Positions 34,027 to 43,732 of a stretch of DNA of 64,000 bases are shown piece by piece. Source of the DNA: Pseudomonas syringae KCTC 12500 (GTDB lineage: Bacteria > Pseudomonadota > Gammaproteobacteria > Pseudomonadales > Pseudomonadaceae). The translations under genes were made by a program, and so were the position numbers. How positions within the stretch are numbered: the stretch's first letter is position 1; each line of letters begins with the position of its first letter. The notes beneath the pieces were generated by a model. That model was not told the origin of the DNA and ran no database searches. It saw only the letters and a program-made list of their open reading frames with translations. The stretch covers positions 2,193,501 to 2,257,500 of the forward strand of contig NZ_AYTM02000002.1 in NCBI RefSeq assembly GCF_000507185.2, written 5' to 3'.

Positions 34027-34548
34027 TCAGGTACGCGGGGCGACGTTGCCACATTGTGGCCCCAGCCACACTGCACGGGTGTCCATGCTGCCGTTCTGTT
34101 GCTGACCGGTAGCGTTGAATGTACCCACAACATTGGTGGTGAACTCACGATCACTCAGGAACTGCGCCTGCCCGGTGCCCTTGGCTTTCGGGCAGCTGAA
34201 CTGAAAATTCCAGGTCTTGCCGTTGCGCGCAGTAATTTTTTGCGTGCATCCGGATGCCGGGTCAGTCAGCGGAATGTCGTCCGACTGTACTTGCGCCTGA
34301 GTCAGGCAAGCCCTCACACCTTTGCCGCCCAGGGTGACGCCCTGCTTCTTCATCATCTGTTCCATCATCGCGCGCTGCTCGGGCGGCAGGTTTTGCAACT
34401 GCCCCAGCATCAACTGCATGTCCGGTAGCTGTTGTCCGTCCACTTTCATATTGCTGGACGTCAGCTCCCACAACCCCGGTTGCAGCATCTGCGCCTGAGC
34501 CAAAGGAGCCGCCAGACAAAACATCCAAGCCAACATGCGTTTGTTCAT
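34027..34548 (-). CDS. DUF3617 periplasmic protein
   Basis: A 173-residue protein from MNKRMLAWMFCLAAPLAQA (signal peptide). Body: QPGLWELTSSNMKVDGQQLPDM, then a Met/Gln-rich helix, VRACLTQAQVQ, GCTQKITARNGKTWNFQFSCP and FTTNVVGTFN, the DUF3617 pattern with conserved cysteines. The role of the family is unknown; it is periplasmic by its signal. Divergent from cls. Confidence 0.8.
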   Translation of the reverse strand: MNKRMLAWMFCLAAPLAQAQMLQPGLWELTSSNMKVDGQQLPDMQLMLGQLQNLPPEQRAMMEQMMKKQGVTLGGKGVRACLTQAQVQSDDIPLTDPASGCTQKITARNGKTWNFQFSCPKAKGTGQAQFLSDREFTTNVVGTFNATGQQQNGSMDTRAVWLGPQCGNVAPRT

Positions 34549-34717
34549 TTCAAGATTCCTGATCGGGCATTGCGGATGAAAACGAGACTGGAATAATCCA
34601 GCCAAAAGATAAACCTTAGACGGCAGACATGTCGCCCAGTTGCACCCGGAATTAAATAGCGACATTCCTGTTCAGCTGTGGTCTGTTAGGCAGCAAAGGC
34701 GAGGAGCATTGTTCCAC

Positions 34718-36157
34718 ATGGATTATCACGACCCGTACTTTTTCGGTTACGTCCTGGGTTTCATTCATTTACTCGGTACAGGTGCCGCCATCCATGCATT
34801 GCTGACGGTGCGGACTTCCCAAGGCGCAATTGCCTGGGCGATGCCGCTGCTGTTCATTCCCTATTTCACCTTACTGCCTTATCTGGTGTTCGGCCGAAGC
34901 TCATTCGACGCGTACATCAAGGCGCGCCGCCAGGCCAACCAGGAAATGCGGATCGCGATCGGCGACCTCAACTGGCGCCCATGGATGGAAGAAGCTGTGG
35001 CTGCGCGTCGATCAGAGGCGTATGCGGCGCTGCGTGCAATGCCCAAGCTGGGCAACATGCCGGCGCTGGCCAACAACAAGGTCAAGTTGCTGATCAATGG
35101 CGAGGAAACCTTCGGAGCCATTTTTCAGGCCATCCGTGAAGCGAAAAAGACCATCCTGATTCAGTTCTTCATCATTCATGACGACAAACTCGGGCGCGAA
35201 CTGCAATCGCTGCTGCTGGAAAAAGCCGCCGAAGGCGTGGCGATCTTTGTACTTTACGACCGCATCGGCAGCCACGCTCTGCCAGGTGCCTATATCGATA
35301 AGCTGCGCGACGGTGGCGTGCAGATAAAAGCCTTCGCCACACGCGGCGGCTGGCTCAATCGCTTTCAGATCAACTTCCGCAACCACCGCAAGATCGTCGT
35401 CGTCGATGGCCTGAAAGGCTATATAGGCGGTCATAACGTGGGTGATGAATACATGGGCCTGAAGCCGCCGCTGGCCCCATGGCGCGATACTCACGTGCAA
35501 GTCATCGGCCCGGTGGTCGCCTGCTTGCAGGAGTCGTTCGCTGAGGACTGGTTCTGGGCCACTCGCGAACTGCCACCGCTCAGCCTGCCTGATGAATTTC
35601 CCGAAGACGGTGTGCTTTGCCAGTTGCTGACCAGTGGCCCGGCTGATGCGCAGGAGACCTGCTCGCTGTTCTTCGTAGAAGCCATCCACGCGGCCGAAGA
35701 ACGCGTGTGGATCACCAGCCCCTACTTCATCCCTGACGAAGCCGTCACCGCTGCGCTGACCCTGGCAGTGTTGCGCGGCGTGGACGTGCGCCTGCTGCTG
35801 CCGTCGCGCCCCGACCATTACGTGGTGTATGCCGCCTCAAGTCTGTACGCCTTCGATGCTGTGCGTGCCGGAGTGCGGGTATTCCGCTACGAACCGGGCT
35901 TCCTGCATCAGAAGGTCGTCCTGGTCGACAACGAGATTACCGCAATCGGCAGCGCCAACCTAGACAACCGCTCGTTCCGCCTTAACTTCGAATTGATGCT
36001 GCTGACGGTCGACAGCGACTTCTCTAGCCAGGTGGAATCCATGCTCACCGCCGACTTCAACCTCGCCCGCGAAATCTCCGTGCAGGAAAGCCACGAAACG
36101 CGGCGTCTGCATCAACTGGGTATGCGTGTGGCGCGGCTGATTTCACCGATTCTGTGA
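34718..36157 (+). CDS. cls: Cardiolipin synthase
   Basis: A 479-residue membrane enzyme, started at ATG 34718 with gaggag eleven bases upstream. Two N-terminal membrane segments (about 8-55, [19 protein letters not shown] and [22 protein letters not shown]) precede two phospholipase-D domains with HKD motifs: [24 protein letters not shown] and [23 protein letters not shown]. It condenses phosphatidylglycerol into cardiolipin. Confidence 0.92.
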   Translation: MDYHDPYFFGYVLGFIHLLGTGAAIHALLTVRTSQGAIAWAMPLLFIPYFTLLPYLVFGRSSFDAYIKARRQANQEMRIAIGDLNWRPWMEEAVAARRSEAYAALRAMPKLGNMPALANNKVKLLINGEETFGAIFQAIREAKKTILIQFFIIHDDKLGRELQSLLLEKAAEGVAIFVLYDRIGSHALPGAYIDKLRDGGVQIKAFATRGGWLNRFQINFRNHRKIVVVDGLKGYIGGHNVGDEYMGLKPPLAPWRDTHVQVIGPVVACLQESFAEDWFWATRELPPLSLPDEFPEDGVLCQLLTSGPADAQETCSLFFVEAIHAAEERVWITSPYFIPDEAVTAALTLAVLRGVDVRLLLPSRPDHYVVYAASSLYAFDAVRAGVRVFRYEPGFLHQKVVLVDNEITAIGSANLDNRSFRLNFELMLLTVDSDFSSQVESMLTADFNLAREISVQESHETRRLHQLGMRVARLISPIL

Positions 36158-36203
36158 GACCTGTGCTCGCTACGCTGCTTGCCTTGAGGGGCTAAACGGG
36201 ACG

Positions 36204-37391
36204 TCACCCGTAAATATCCTCACGCGTCAGCGGTAGCCCAGTCTTGCCGTCGGCGAAGGGTTTTACGGCGAGTATCTGGTGCAGGTTGATCCAGCCTTTG
36301 GTGAATCCATAGGCACAGCCTGCGAGGTACAGCCGCCAGATGCGCAGGGTCTGTTCGGGCACGATGCGCGCGGCTTCGTCGAGCCGGGCTTCCAGTCGAG
36401 CGCTCCAGTGCTCGAGGGTTTTCGCGTAGTGCGGGCGCAGGCTTTCGACGTCGACCACTTCAAGCCCGGCTTCGCTGATCTGGGCGCTGATCATGGCCAG
36501 GTGCGGCAGCTCGCCATTGGGGAAAACATAGCGATCGATGAACTCGCCGGCACCACGCCCGACAGGACGACCGTCGGTATGCCGGGCGGTGATGCCGTGA
36601 TTCATCACCAGGCCGCCCTCCTTCACCGCGCCGAACAGGCGTTGCGCGTACAACGGCAGGTTGGCATGCCCGACGTGCTCGAACATGCCGACACTGACCA
36701 CCTTGTCGAAGCGCGCATCCTGCGGCAGGTCACGGTAATCGAGCAGTTGCAGGTCGACCTTGTCCTGCAGACCTTCGGCTTGAACCCGCTCGCGAGCCAG
36801 CGCCAATTGTTGCTGGCTCAGGGTGATGCCGAAGACCTTCACGCCGTATTCGCGAGCAGCAAAACGCGCCAGCCCGCCCCAGCCGCAGCCGACGTCCAAC
36901 AAGTACTCACCGCGCTGGAGCCGCAACTTGCGGCACAGGTGGTGGAATTTATCCTGCTGCGCCTGCTCCAGCGATTCGTCGCCGGTCTTGAAATACGCGC
37001 AGGAGTAGACCATCTCCCTGTCGAGCCAGAGCTGGTAGAAGTCGTTGGAAACATCGTAGTGGTAGGCAATCGACGCCGCATCAGTGTCCTTGTCATGCTC
37101 GACCCGGATCGGATTGCCTGCGCTGTCGTCATCGTCCACCAGCGCGTGGGTCAGTTCATCGCAGACCCGGACCACTTCGCTGATTGAACCCTCCAGCTCC
37201 AGCCGTCCCTCCACGAACGCGCTGCCGAGCAGGCCCAGGCTGGGGTGGCTGAAGTCGGAGACCAGTTGCGGATCCTTGACGACTATCGTGACGCTGGGCG
37301 ACGGCCCGAGGTCCATCTGATGACCGTCCCAGAGCTTTAGCCGCAACGGCAGATGGAGATTCTGCAGGGCCGTTGGAAGTTGTGTAAGCAT
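36204..37391 (-). CDS. cfa: Cyclopropane-fatty-acyl-phospholipid synthase family
   Basis: A 395-residue SAM-dependent enzyme. The N-terminal domain (about 1-100) is followed by AYHYDVSNDFYQLWLDREMVYSCAYF and the SAM motif YLLDVGCGWGGLARFAA, KVFGITLSQQQLALARERV, then GMFEHVGHANL. It adds methylene groups across cis double bonds of membrane phospholipids; in pseudomonads Cfa is typically RpoS-dependent. Convergent with cls. Confidence 0.9.
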   Translation of the reverse strand: MLTQLPTALQNLHLPLRLKLWDGHQMDLGPSPSVTIVVKDPQLVSDFSHPSLGLLGSAFVEGRLELEGSISEVVRVCDELTHALVDDDDSAGNPIRVEHDKDTDAASIAYHYDVSNDFYQLWLDREMVYSCAYFKTGDESLEQAQQDKFHHLCRKLRLQRGEYLLDVGCGWGGLARFAAREYGVKVFGITLSQQQLALARERVQAEGLQDKVDLQLLDYRDLPQDARFDKVVSVGMFEHVGHANLPLYAQRLFGAVKEGGLVMNHGITARHTDGRPVGRGAGEFIDRYVFPNGELPHLAMISAQISEAGLEVVDVESLRPHYAKTLEHWSARLEARLDEAARIVPEQTLRIWRLYLAGCAYGFTKGWINLHQILAVKPFADGKTGLPLTREDIYG

Positions 37392-37627
37392 TTCAAAATC
37401 ACCCCCTTATCCAGAAACTCAAAAAAGAGTAATCCAGCAAGGGCCCCGCAAAAGGGCCCGAAAAGGCATTGGCGACGGCAAAACTGCTATGAATCAACTG
37501 CGGGGGAACAGCCCTGTGCCCTCTGATTCGAGCCGAGAGTCAGCCTGAATTTGGATCACACAATGAAACACAGCGCTTAATCTGTAACAGAATTAGTCAA
37601 AGCTCAAGCCGTTTGACGCACTGATCA

Positions 37628-39592
37628 TCAGTGCAGGCGTGAGACCTGATGTTGCACACCCACGTCTTCGAGCTTGAGCAATGGCTCCTGAAAGCGCAGC
37701 AAACGTCCGGCGTTGCCCAATACCAACAGGGTGCTTAGATTGTGCAGGATAGCCGCGACCATCGCACCCGCAGCACCAAGCAGACCAAAGGCGGCCAGTG
37801 CCACGATGGCCAGCGTCCAGCCCAGCCCGATGATGACGTTGACTTGCAAGGTCTGACGACACTGGCGGCTGAGTCGCACGCAGGTGCCGAGGCGGCGCAG
37901 GTCGCTGCCGATCAGCACGATGTCGGCGGACGCCAGCGCGATATCCGCCCCGCCCGCGCCCATCGCCACGCCGACCACGCCCGCCTTCAGGGCCAGCGAA
38001 TCGTTGACCCCGTCGCCCACCACCATCGGCCGGAACCCTTTGGCAATCTCACCCATGACTCGGTTGAGCTTGTCCTCAGGCAGCGCCTGCGCCTGCACGT
38101 CAGCGATGCCGATATCGTGCGCCAGGTTGTCGGCCACGCTCTGCCGATCGCCGGTCAACAGCAACTGTCGCCCCAGGCCCAGGCCACGCAATTCGAACAG
38201 TGCTGCCTGGGCTTCGGGTTTGACGCTGTCGGCCAGCAGCAGCCAGGCGAGAAAAACACCGTCCAGCGACAGCCCGGCCAGCGGGCCGTCATGTGCAGGG
38301 ACGGCAGGCGTGATGATGCCCATCTGCGCGAACAACTCCGGGCGGCCCAGTGCCGCATCACCCTGCCCGGTCGAGGCCACCACCCCCAGACCCTGGCGCT
38401 CACGGGTGTCGGTCAACGGCAGCAGCCGGGCGTTGTCCACCAGCCCGGCCAAAGCCCGGCTCACCGGGTGGCTGCTGGCCGACCCGAGGCTCGCGGCCAG
38501 CTCCAGCAATTGCGGATGCTGTGGACCGTCGGCCTGCACGGACTGCAGGCGTAGACGGCCATAGGTCAGGGTGCCGGTCTTGTCCACAACCAGTGAGTTG
38601 AGGTCAGCCAATTCTTCAAGAAACGCCGAACTGCGGATCAGAATTCCGTGCCGGGCCGCAACCGCAATACCGGCAATGGCAGTGGCGGGTGCCGAAAGCA
38701 CCAGCGCACAGGGACAGGCCGCAACCAGCACCGCCAGCATCGCCTGCGCATCCTGAGTGATAAACCAGGTCAGCGCCGCGATCAGCAAGACCAGTACCAT
38801 GTAACTGCCTGCGTAACGCTCCAGCAGACGCGTGATAGGCGGCTTGGAGCGCTCTGCGCTCTGCATCAGCGCGATGACCTTGCCCAGCGTGGACTGATCG
38901 CCGATGCGGGTCACTTCAATGCGCAGCAGGCCGTCCAGATTGATGGCGCCACCGAACACCTCGACCCCGACAATGGCTTCCAGCGGGACCGATTCGCCGG
39001 TGATCGACGACGTATCCAGACTGGCTTGCCCGGACAGCACCCGACCGTCCGCCGGAACGCGGTCGCCCGCTCGCACTTCCACCTGATCGCCGGCTTTCAG
39101 CGTCGCGTTGTCGACCTCGCGCACGCTGCCGTCGGCGCCCAGCAAACGCGCCTGGCTGCGGGTCAGGCGCCCCAGCGCCTCAATGGCCTCCTGCGAGCCG
39201 ATCACACTGCGCTCTTCCAGCACATGGCCGAAGATCATGATGATCGGCAGCAAGGCGGCGGTCATCAGGTCACCGGTGGCCCAGGCACCGAGCATCGCCA
39301 GCGCGATCAACTGGTCGGTGATGCCGTGCAGGCTCGGATGCCGCAAGCTGTGCCAGCCGGCGCTGATCACCGGTATTGCCACCAACAGTGATGCAGCGCC
39401 CAAGAGCAACTGGCTGACACCTTCCTGCTCCGGGGCGAAAAAACGCCAGACCAGTCCCAATCCCAGCAAGCCCAAGGCCAGCATCGCGAGGGTCAGTTGC
39501 CGGGCGGCACTGCGCTGTTCTGCGCTGCTCAGCAGACTGCCAGGCGCTTGCGGCTGGTCGGCGTCGTGGGTGTGAACGGCTTCGCCACTCAT
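37628..39592 (-). CDS. hmtA: P1B-type metal ATPase, HmtA-like, last gene of the SPFH operon
   Basis: A 654-residue heavy-metal P-type ATPase. Features: TGES actuator loop, membrane motif AACPCALVLSAP (CPC), phosphorylation motif VVDKTGTLTYG, SSHPVS, GDGVNDSLAL. It has no N-terminal CxxC metal domain, only a short His/Asp tail. In the last membrane pair the Lys and Asp typical of zinc exporters (ZntA) are replaced (NVIIGLGWTL; ILHNLSTLLVLGNAGRLL), so it does not look like a standard exporter. Together with the upstream SPFH genes it matches the P. aeruginosa hmtA cluster, whose ATPase is reported to import zinc and copper. Overlaps the preceding gene by four bases. Confidence 0.78.
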   Translation of the reverse strand: MSGEAVHTHDADQPQAPGSLLSSAEQRSAARQLTLAMLALGLLGLGLVWRFFAPEQEGVSQLLLGAASLLVAIPVISAGWHSLRHPSLHGITDQLIALAMLGAWATGDLMTAALLPIIMIFGHVLEERSVIGSQEAIEALGRLTRSQARLLGADGSVREVDNATLKAGDQVEVRAGDRVPADGRVLSGQASLDTSSITGESVPLEAIVGVEVFGGAINLDGLLRIEVTRIGDQSTLGKVIALMQSAERSKPPITRLLERYAGSYMVLVLLIAALTWFITQDAQAMLAVLVAACPCALVLSAPATAIAGIAVAARHGILIRSSAFLEELADLNSLVVDKTGTLTYGRLRLQSVQADGPQHPQLLELAASLGSASSHPVSRALAGLVDNARLLPLTDTRERQGLGVVASTGQGDAALGRPELFAQMGIITPAVPAHDGPLAGLSLDGVFLAWLLLADSVKPEAQAALFELRGLGLGRQLLLTGDRQSVADNLAHDIGIADVQAQALPEDKLNRVMGEIAKGFRPMVVGDGVNDSLALKAGVVGVAMGAGGADIALASADIVLIGSDLRRLGTCVRLSRQCRQTLQVNVIIGLGWTLAIVALAAFGLLGAAGAMVAAILHNLSTLLVLGNAGRLLRFQEPLLKLEDVGVQHQVSRLH

Positions 39593-40659
39593 TGTGGTGC
39601 TCCCTGAATGATCAGGCGGGAATCGTCTTTGGGGTCGACCGTGGTCACCGAACCCGCCTGATGCAGAATGGCCGGTACACGTTCACGGTAGAGGCGTTGC
39701 ATCAGGCCGGGGTCGCTGCGGGTTTCGGCTGATTGGGTCAGGCTGACGACCGTTGCAGTGGCCGCCTGCGCCTTGGCCAGACGCTCGGACGCCTGTGCGT
39801 GCGCCACTTGCAGGGTTCGGTCGGCCTGTTGATTGGCGGTCTGGGTCAGCTTTTCGGCATCAGTGCGTGCATTGGCCACAGCCTGATCGGCCTGCTGACT
39901 GGCCGTCAGCACGGCATTGAACGCATTGACTGCGGAGGTCGGCAGGCTCGACTGCACATCCACCCGAGCGACCTCGACACCGATGCCCATGCCGGTCGCC
40001 TTGAGCTCGGCCAGACGCTGATTGATGCCGCGCACCAGATCGCCACGCAGCCGCTCACGGCGCTCGGCAGCCTGGCTGTCAGCACCGATCAGCTCGGGAC
40101 GGGCAACCAGAATGGTGTCCAGATCCCGCGCTGCCGTCAGCGCCACAGCGCTGCGATTGACCAGTCGGTCCAGCGCGGGCAATACATGCTCGCCTTGCAA
40201 CACGAAGGCAGTGGGGTCAGTCACTTTGTAAAACACCGTGACGTCCAGTTGCACCACACCGGCATCGCCAGTCAGCAGAAAACCGGAGCCTGCCAGTGCA
40301 TCACTCATGGGTGCCGACAGGGTCGCGATTTCATCGGCCTTCAACGCGGCAGGCGAACGCAGCAGGGTTTCCACGCGCCGCTCGATCACCCGATCAGCCG
40401 AAGGCAGCAGCACCACCTGTTCGAACGGCTGCGGCCAGGCGACCAGCAATCCTGCGTTCTGAACCCGTTCGATCGCGCCGAAGTGCATGACCACCGCGCG
40501 GTTCTGTGGGTCGATCTGGCGCACGTTGGACGTCGCCCAGGCCAGCGCGGCCAGCAGTGTCACACCATACAGCCCAATAAACGCCAGACGACTCGCCTGC
40601 AACCAGGGGCTGTTCACCGGCGGGCGCTGCGCCACGGCTTCGTCGACCGGCTGGCTCAT
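39589..40659 (-). CDS. SPFH/HflK-like membrane protein 3 of the hmtA operon
   Basis: A 356-residue protein with one N-terminal membrane segment (about 28-45), then an SPFH/Band 7 domain (VRQIDPQNRAVVMHFGAIERVQNAGLLVAWPQPFEQVVLL) and an Ala/Gln-rich helical region (about 245-300). It belongs to the HflK/HflC group but is not next to hfq/hflX, so it is not the FtsH modulator. It overlaps neighbours on both sides by four bases (ATGA), showing tight coupling with the ATPase and the His-rich SPFH gene. Likely forms hetero-oligomers with them at the membrane. Confidence 0.8.
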   Translation of the reverse strand: MSQPVDEAVAQRPPVNSPWLQASRLAFIGLYGVTLLAALAWATSNVRQIDPQNRAVVMHFGAIERVQNAGLLVAWPQPFEQVVLLPSADRVIERRVETLLRSPAALKADEIATLSAPMSDALAGSGFLLTGDAGVVQLDVTVFYKVTDPTAFVLQGEHVLPALDRLVNRSAVALTAARDLDTILVARPELIGADSQAAERRERLRGDLVRGINQRLAELKATGMGIGVEVARVDVQSSLPTSAVNAFNAVLTASQQADQAVANARTDAEKLTQTANQQADRTLQVAHAQASERLAKAQAATATVVSLTQSAETRSDPGLMQRLYRERVPAILHQAGSVTTVDPKDDSRLIIQGAPQ

Positions 40660-41678
40660 GGCTGCGTTCCGCTCTTGCCATCCAGCGTCGGCGGGCCGTC
40701 CACCAGCACGCGGAACGGCGCAGCGTCGGTACGCAGTATCAGACGCGTGCCGGGCGTTACGATGGTGCCCAGCGTGTCCAGCGAGCGCAGCAGGTTGTAG
40801 AGCTGCGGCGAGCCCGCATAGGCACGGCCATAGATCTGCGCGGCTTCAACCCGCGACTGTGCTTCGATATCGGCCGCCTTGACCGTGGCATCGGCTTCGA
40901 CAATCCGTGCATCGCGCTCGGCGGCCGAACGAATCTGCGCCGCCTCTCGCTTGCCCACGGCGGTGCGCTCGGTGGCGATGGTCTCGCGCTCGGCGCGCAT
41001 GCGGTCCACCGTAGCGTTGAGCGTCACCGACGGCAGGGTCAGTCGTTCAACGCCGACCTGCAAGACACGCACTCCGTAAGTCGCCAGCAGTTGCTGATCG
41101 ATCTGCTGGCGCAGCTGATTTTCGAAGGCGGTGATATTCACCTTGCTGGCGTCGGTATTCACCAGGCTGGAGAGGTCGAAACTGCTCGCCGTGGTTTCCA
41201 GCGCCGAGCCGACAAAAGTGCGGATCTGCCGCGCCGCTTCGTCGGGCTGGTTCTGTACTGCGCGCATGAAGCGCTGCACGTTGTCGGCGTCGCCCTGCAC
41301 CTGCCACGCCACGTAGGCCTGAACGATGATGCGCAAGCCATCGCGAGTACCGACGTCCTGCAGACCGCTGGAGGTGGTGCGCAGGCGCAGGTCCACCGGG
41401 ATGGTCGCCTCGAACGGTGCCGGCCAGCGCCAGTTGAGGCCCGGCTCCAGCAGGACCCGGGACGGGTTGCCGAAGCGCGTGACGACAGTCGCCTCGCCCG
41501 AACGCACCTGCACCAGGCTCGCTGCTGCAATCGCAAACGCGATCAGCAGCGCAGCCAGGCTTGCCCGTCGCCAGGGGAACGCTGCCGGGCCGCTCGCGCC
41601 ATGATGATGGTGGTGATGGCCATGACTGTCATGGCTATCGTGGTCGGCGTGATCGTGATGATGATGGAACAGACTCAA
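40656..41678 (-). CDS. His-rich SPFH/HflC-like membrane protein 2 of the hmtA operon
   Basis: A 340-residue protein. The first 26 residues contain 14 histidines plus several aspartates, an obvious metal-binding tail, placed before the single membrane segment (SLAALLIAFAIAAASLVQV, about 38-56) and thus predicted cytosolic. The SPFH domain follows (VVTRFGNPSRVLLEPGLNWRWPAPFEATIPVDLRLRTT), with a helical tail rich in Arg/Glu/Ala. A His-rich tail is not a feature of normal HflC. It overlaps the next gene by four bases and follows the first SPFH gene by 11 bases. Confidence 0.82.
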   Translation of the reverse strand: MSLFHHHHDHADHDSHDSHGHHHHHHGASGPAAFPWRRASLAALLIAFAIAAASLVQVRSGEATVVTRFGNPSRVLLEPGLNWRWPAPFEATIPVDLRLRTTSSGLQDVGTRDGLRIIVQAYVAWQVQGDADNVQRFMRAVQNQPDEAARQIRTFVGSALETTASSFDLSSLVNTDASKVNITAFENQLRQQIDQQLLATYGVRVLQVGVERLTLPSVTLNATVDRMRAERETIATERTAVGKREAAQIRSAAERDARIVEADATVKAADIEAQSRVEAAQIYGRAYAGSPQLYNLLRSLDTLGTIVTPGTRLILRTDAAPFRVLVDGPPTLDGKSGTQP

Positions 41679-41689
41679 GGGACGACTCC

Positions 41690-43639
41690 TTACTGAACGG
41701 CTTTACGCGGCGCCGTTGGGTCTGCCGGGGGGGTGAAGGTACGCAGGTCGATGGTCGGCGCACTGTCGCCGCCCAGACGATGATCCAGTATCAGCAACTT
41801 CGCATTGCCCAGGCCCTCGGTCAGTTGGGCCAGGTATTGCTCCAGCAAAAACGCCTGGCCTGCCTTGGCATAGGCCTGACGTTCAGCACTGAAGCGCAGG
41901 TCTGCACCCTGTGCGCCGGCCAGAATCTCGCGGGCGGCGGCACTGGCCTGATCACGCGCCACGCTGGCATTGAGCTGCGCCTGATTGGCCTTGTCGCTGG
42001 CCGCGCCGCGTTCGCGGGAGATCAGCGCCTGTGCACCGATCTGCGCAGCCTGAACAGCATGATAGGCGTTGGCAGCACCGGCGGGCGGGTGGATGGCTTC
42101 AACCACCGTGGCGAGCAATTCGACGCCGCTGTCCAGACGCTGCAAGTCGGCCTGCACGGCCTTGCCGATGTCATCGGCCAGCTCGCTACGCTGTTCGCCG
42201 AGCAGTTCATCCAGCGTGCGCGAAGCAAAATCATGCACCAGCACCCGGCTGGCCGTGCTGCGAATCAAGGCCGGAATGTCAGCGCTGTTATAGGTCGACG
42301 CCATGGCTGCGGCATCCGTCAGACCAATGCGGTAGACGAATCGCACATCCATGTTGACGATCTGAAAGCTCTGCTTGTCGCCGGCGCTGCTGGCAATGAC
42401 CTGGGATTTTTCGTTGATATGGCTGGCATCCCACAGACGGTTGGCGCTGCCCGGTGGCGGGCCTTCGGCCGGGTCCAGCGTCTGCTCGAAGGTGTCGGCG
42501 GCAGAAACGCTGGTCGCCAGCTCATGAACCACGCCGTTTTCAACCGCCAGCACGCGCCCGAACGGCCAAGGCAAACCCACATGCAGACCGGGACCGAATA
42601 CATCGACCGGCTTGCCGAAGCGCTCATAAATGCCCCGCCCCTGCATGGGGATTTCATGCACGCCGCTCAGCACCCAGCCCAGCGCTGCGACCACCGCCAG
42701 CACCGGCAAAAAGGCGCGACGCATGTAGGTAAAGGCCCAGATCTGGCGCAGATCGATGCCGAAACGGTTGTGCAGTTCGTGCTGCAGGGCGAGCAGCGGG
42801 CGCGGCGGCCAGCGCAACAGGTCAGCGATGAAACTGGCGGCCAGCAGGCGCGGTTCGCTACGTGGGTTGCGCGGGCTGAACACCGACAGCACAGCGCGCA
42901 GCAGGAACTCCAGCGCCACGCCAAGCGGCAGCAGGCCGATCAACACCGCCAGCCGCGCAGGCCAGACACGCTCTGCACTGGAGAAGAACAGGCACAGCGC
43001 GCCAATCAGCAGAACGATGAGCGTCATGCGCACCAGTTGCGCCAGCGCTCCGGCCTCCGGCGACTGACTGTCGGACTCGCTGCTCAGCTGTCGCTCGATG
43101 ACCAGCAGCCCGAACGCCAACAGCAGCATAACGCTGCCGGCCAGGCTACCGGCGGTGGAGAGGTCGGCACCGGACAGCGCCAGGTTCCAGAAGGCGCGAA
43201 CGACGATCAACGCCAGCACCGCCCAACCGGCAAGCCACAGGGCCGAGCTGCCCACATGCCTGACCAGCGATTTGCCGAAATCACTCAGCCGTTCAAGCAG
43301 GCGCTCGTACCAGCCGCTCTCGTCGCCAGCAGACAGGTTTTCGTCGAGCGTGTCCGCATCCGGCGAACGCAGCGCGCGAGCCCGCCACAGCGCGACATGT
43401 CGCGCCGACTGCAAGCCCGCCGTGAGCAGAAACAACGCCGCCGAGGCGTTGCACAGCACAGCCATCCACAAAGAGCCAGGGGAAAACAGATCGATGGACA
43501 ACGCCAGCAGCAGCCCGAATGCTCCTGCCCCACCGGTCACATACATCAATCGTCCCAGACGCCGAACCTGTTGCACCGCCATTTGAAAACGCGGCAGGCC
43601 TTCAAGGCCTTCGTGCTCATCCAAATCAACCCGCATCAC
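41690..43639 (-). CDS. Polytopic SPFH/HflK-like protein 1 of the hmtA operon
   Basis: A 649-residue protein, larger than HflK (about 420). The N-terminal 340 residues hold about six to eight hydrophobic segments in a region not found in HflK. Then the SPFH domain (IPMQGRGIYERFGKPVDVFGPGLHVGLPWPFGRVLAVE, QSFQIVNMDVRFVYRIGLTD) and an Ala-rich helical end. First gene of a four-gene minus-strand operon ending in the P1B ATPase. A Zur-like box lies 74 bases upstream. The two Met codons at the start differ by one residue. Confidence 0.8.
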   Translation of the reverse strand: MMRVDLDEHEGLEGLPRFQMAVQQVRRLGRLMYVTGGAGAFGLLLALSIDLFSPGSLWMAVLCNASAALFLLTAGLQSARHVALWRARALRSPDADTLDENLSAGDESGWYERLLERLSDFGKSLVRHVGSSALWLAGWAVLALIVVRAFWNLALSGADLSTAGSLAGSVMLLLAFGLLVIERQLSSESDSQSPEAGALAQLVRMTLIVLLIGALCLFFSSAERVWPARLAVLIGLLPLGVALEFLLRAVLSVFSPRNPRSEPRLLAASFIADLLRWPPRPLLALQHELHNRFGIDLRQIWAFTYMRRAFLPVLAVVAALGWVLSGVHEIPMQGRGIYERFGKPVDVFGPGLHVGLPWPFGRVLAVENGVVHELATSVSAADTFEQTLDPAEGPPPGSANRLWDASHINEKSQVIASSAGDKQSFQIVNMDVRFVYRIGLTDAAAMASTYNSADIPALIRSTASRVLVHDFASRTLDELLGEQRSELADDIGKAVQADLQRLDSGVELLATVVEAIHPPAGAANAYHAVQAAQIGAQALISRERGAASDKANQAQLNASVARDQASAAAREILAGAQGADLRFSAERQAYAKAGQAFLLEQYLAQLTEGLGNAKLLILDHRLGGDSAPTIDLRTFTPPADPTAPRKAVQ

Positions 43640-43712
43640 TACCCCGGCACCCGCTTATTTATCGCCCTTTGGAGAGCCCTGCATTGGCATCTGAATGCCA
43701 GTGAATCATAGC

Positions 43713-43725
43713 GTTACGATATAAC
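43713..43725. promoter_or_regulatory. Imperfect Zur box upstream of the SPFH-hmtA operon
   Basis: GTTACGATATAAC matches GTTATANTATAAC at 10 of 12 defined positions (right half perfect). It lies 74 bases before the first SPFH gene and eight bases before a possible small gene on the other strand. Confidence 0.6.
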
Positions 43726-43732
43726 ACGCGGA

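Noticed and set aside
37441..37459. GGGCCC...GGGCCC hairpin downstream of the P1B ATPase as a terminator.
   Set aside because: Only a 6-bp stem with no T-run on either strand, and 170 bases from the ATPase stop.
41561..43711. A 716-codon plus-strand frame opposite the SPFH genes.
   Set aside because: Composition-driven shadow rich in Gln, Arg and His; the minus strand encodes clear SPFH proteins with tight overlaps.
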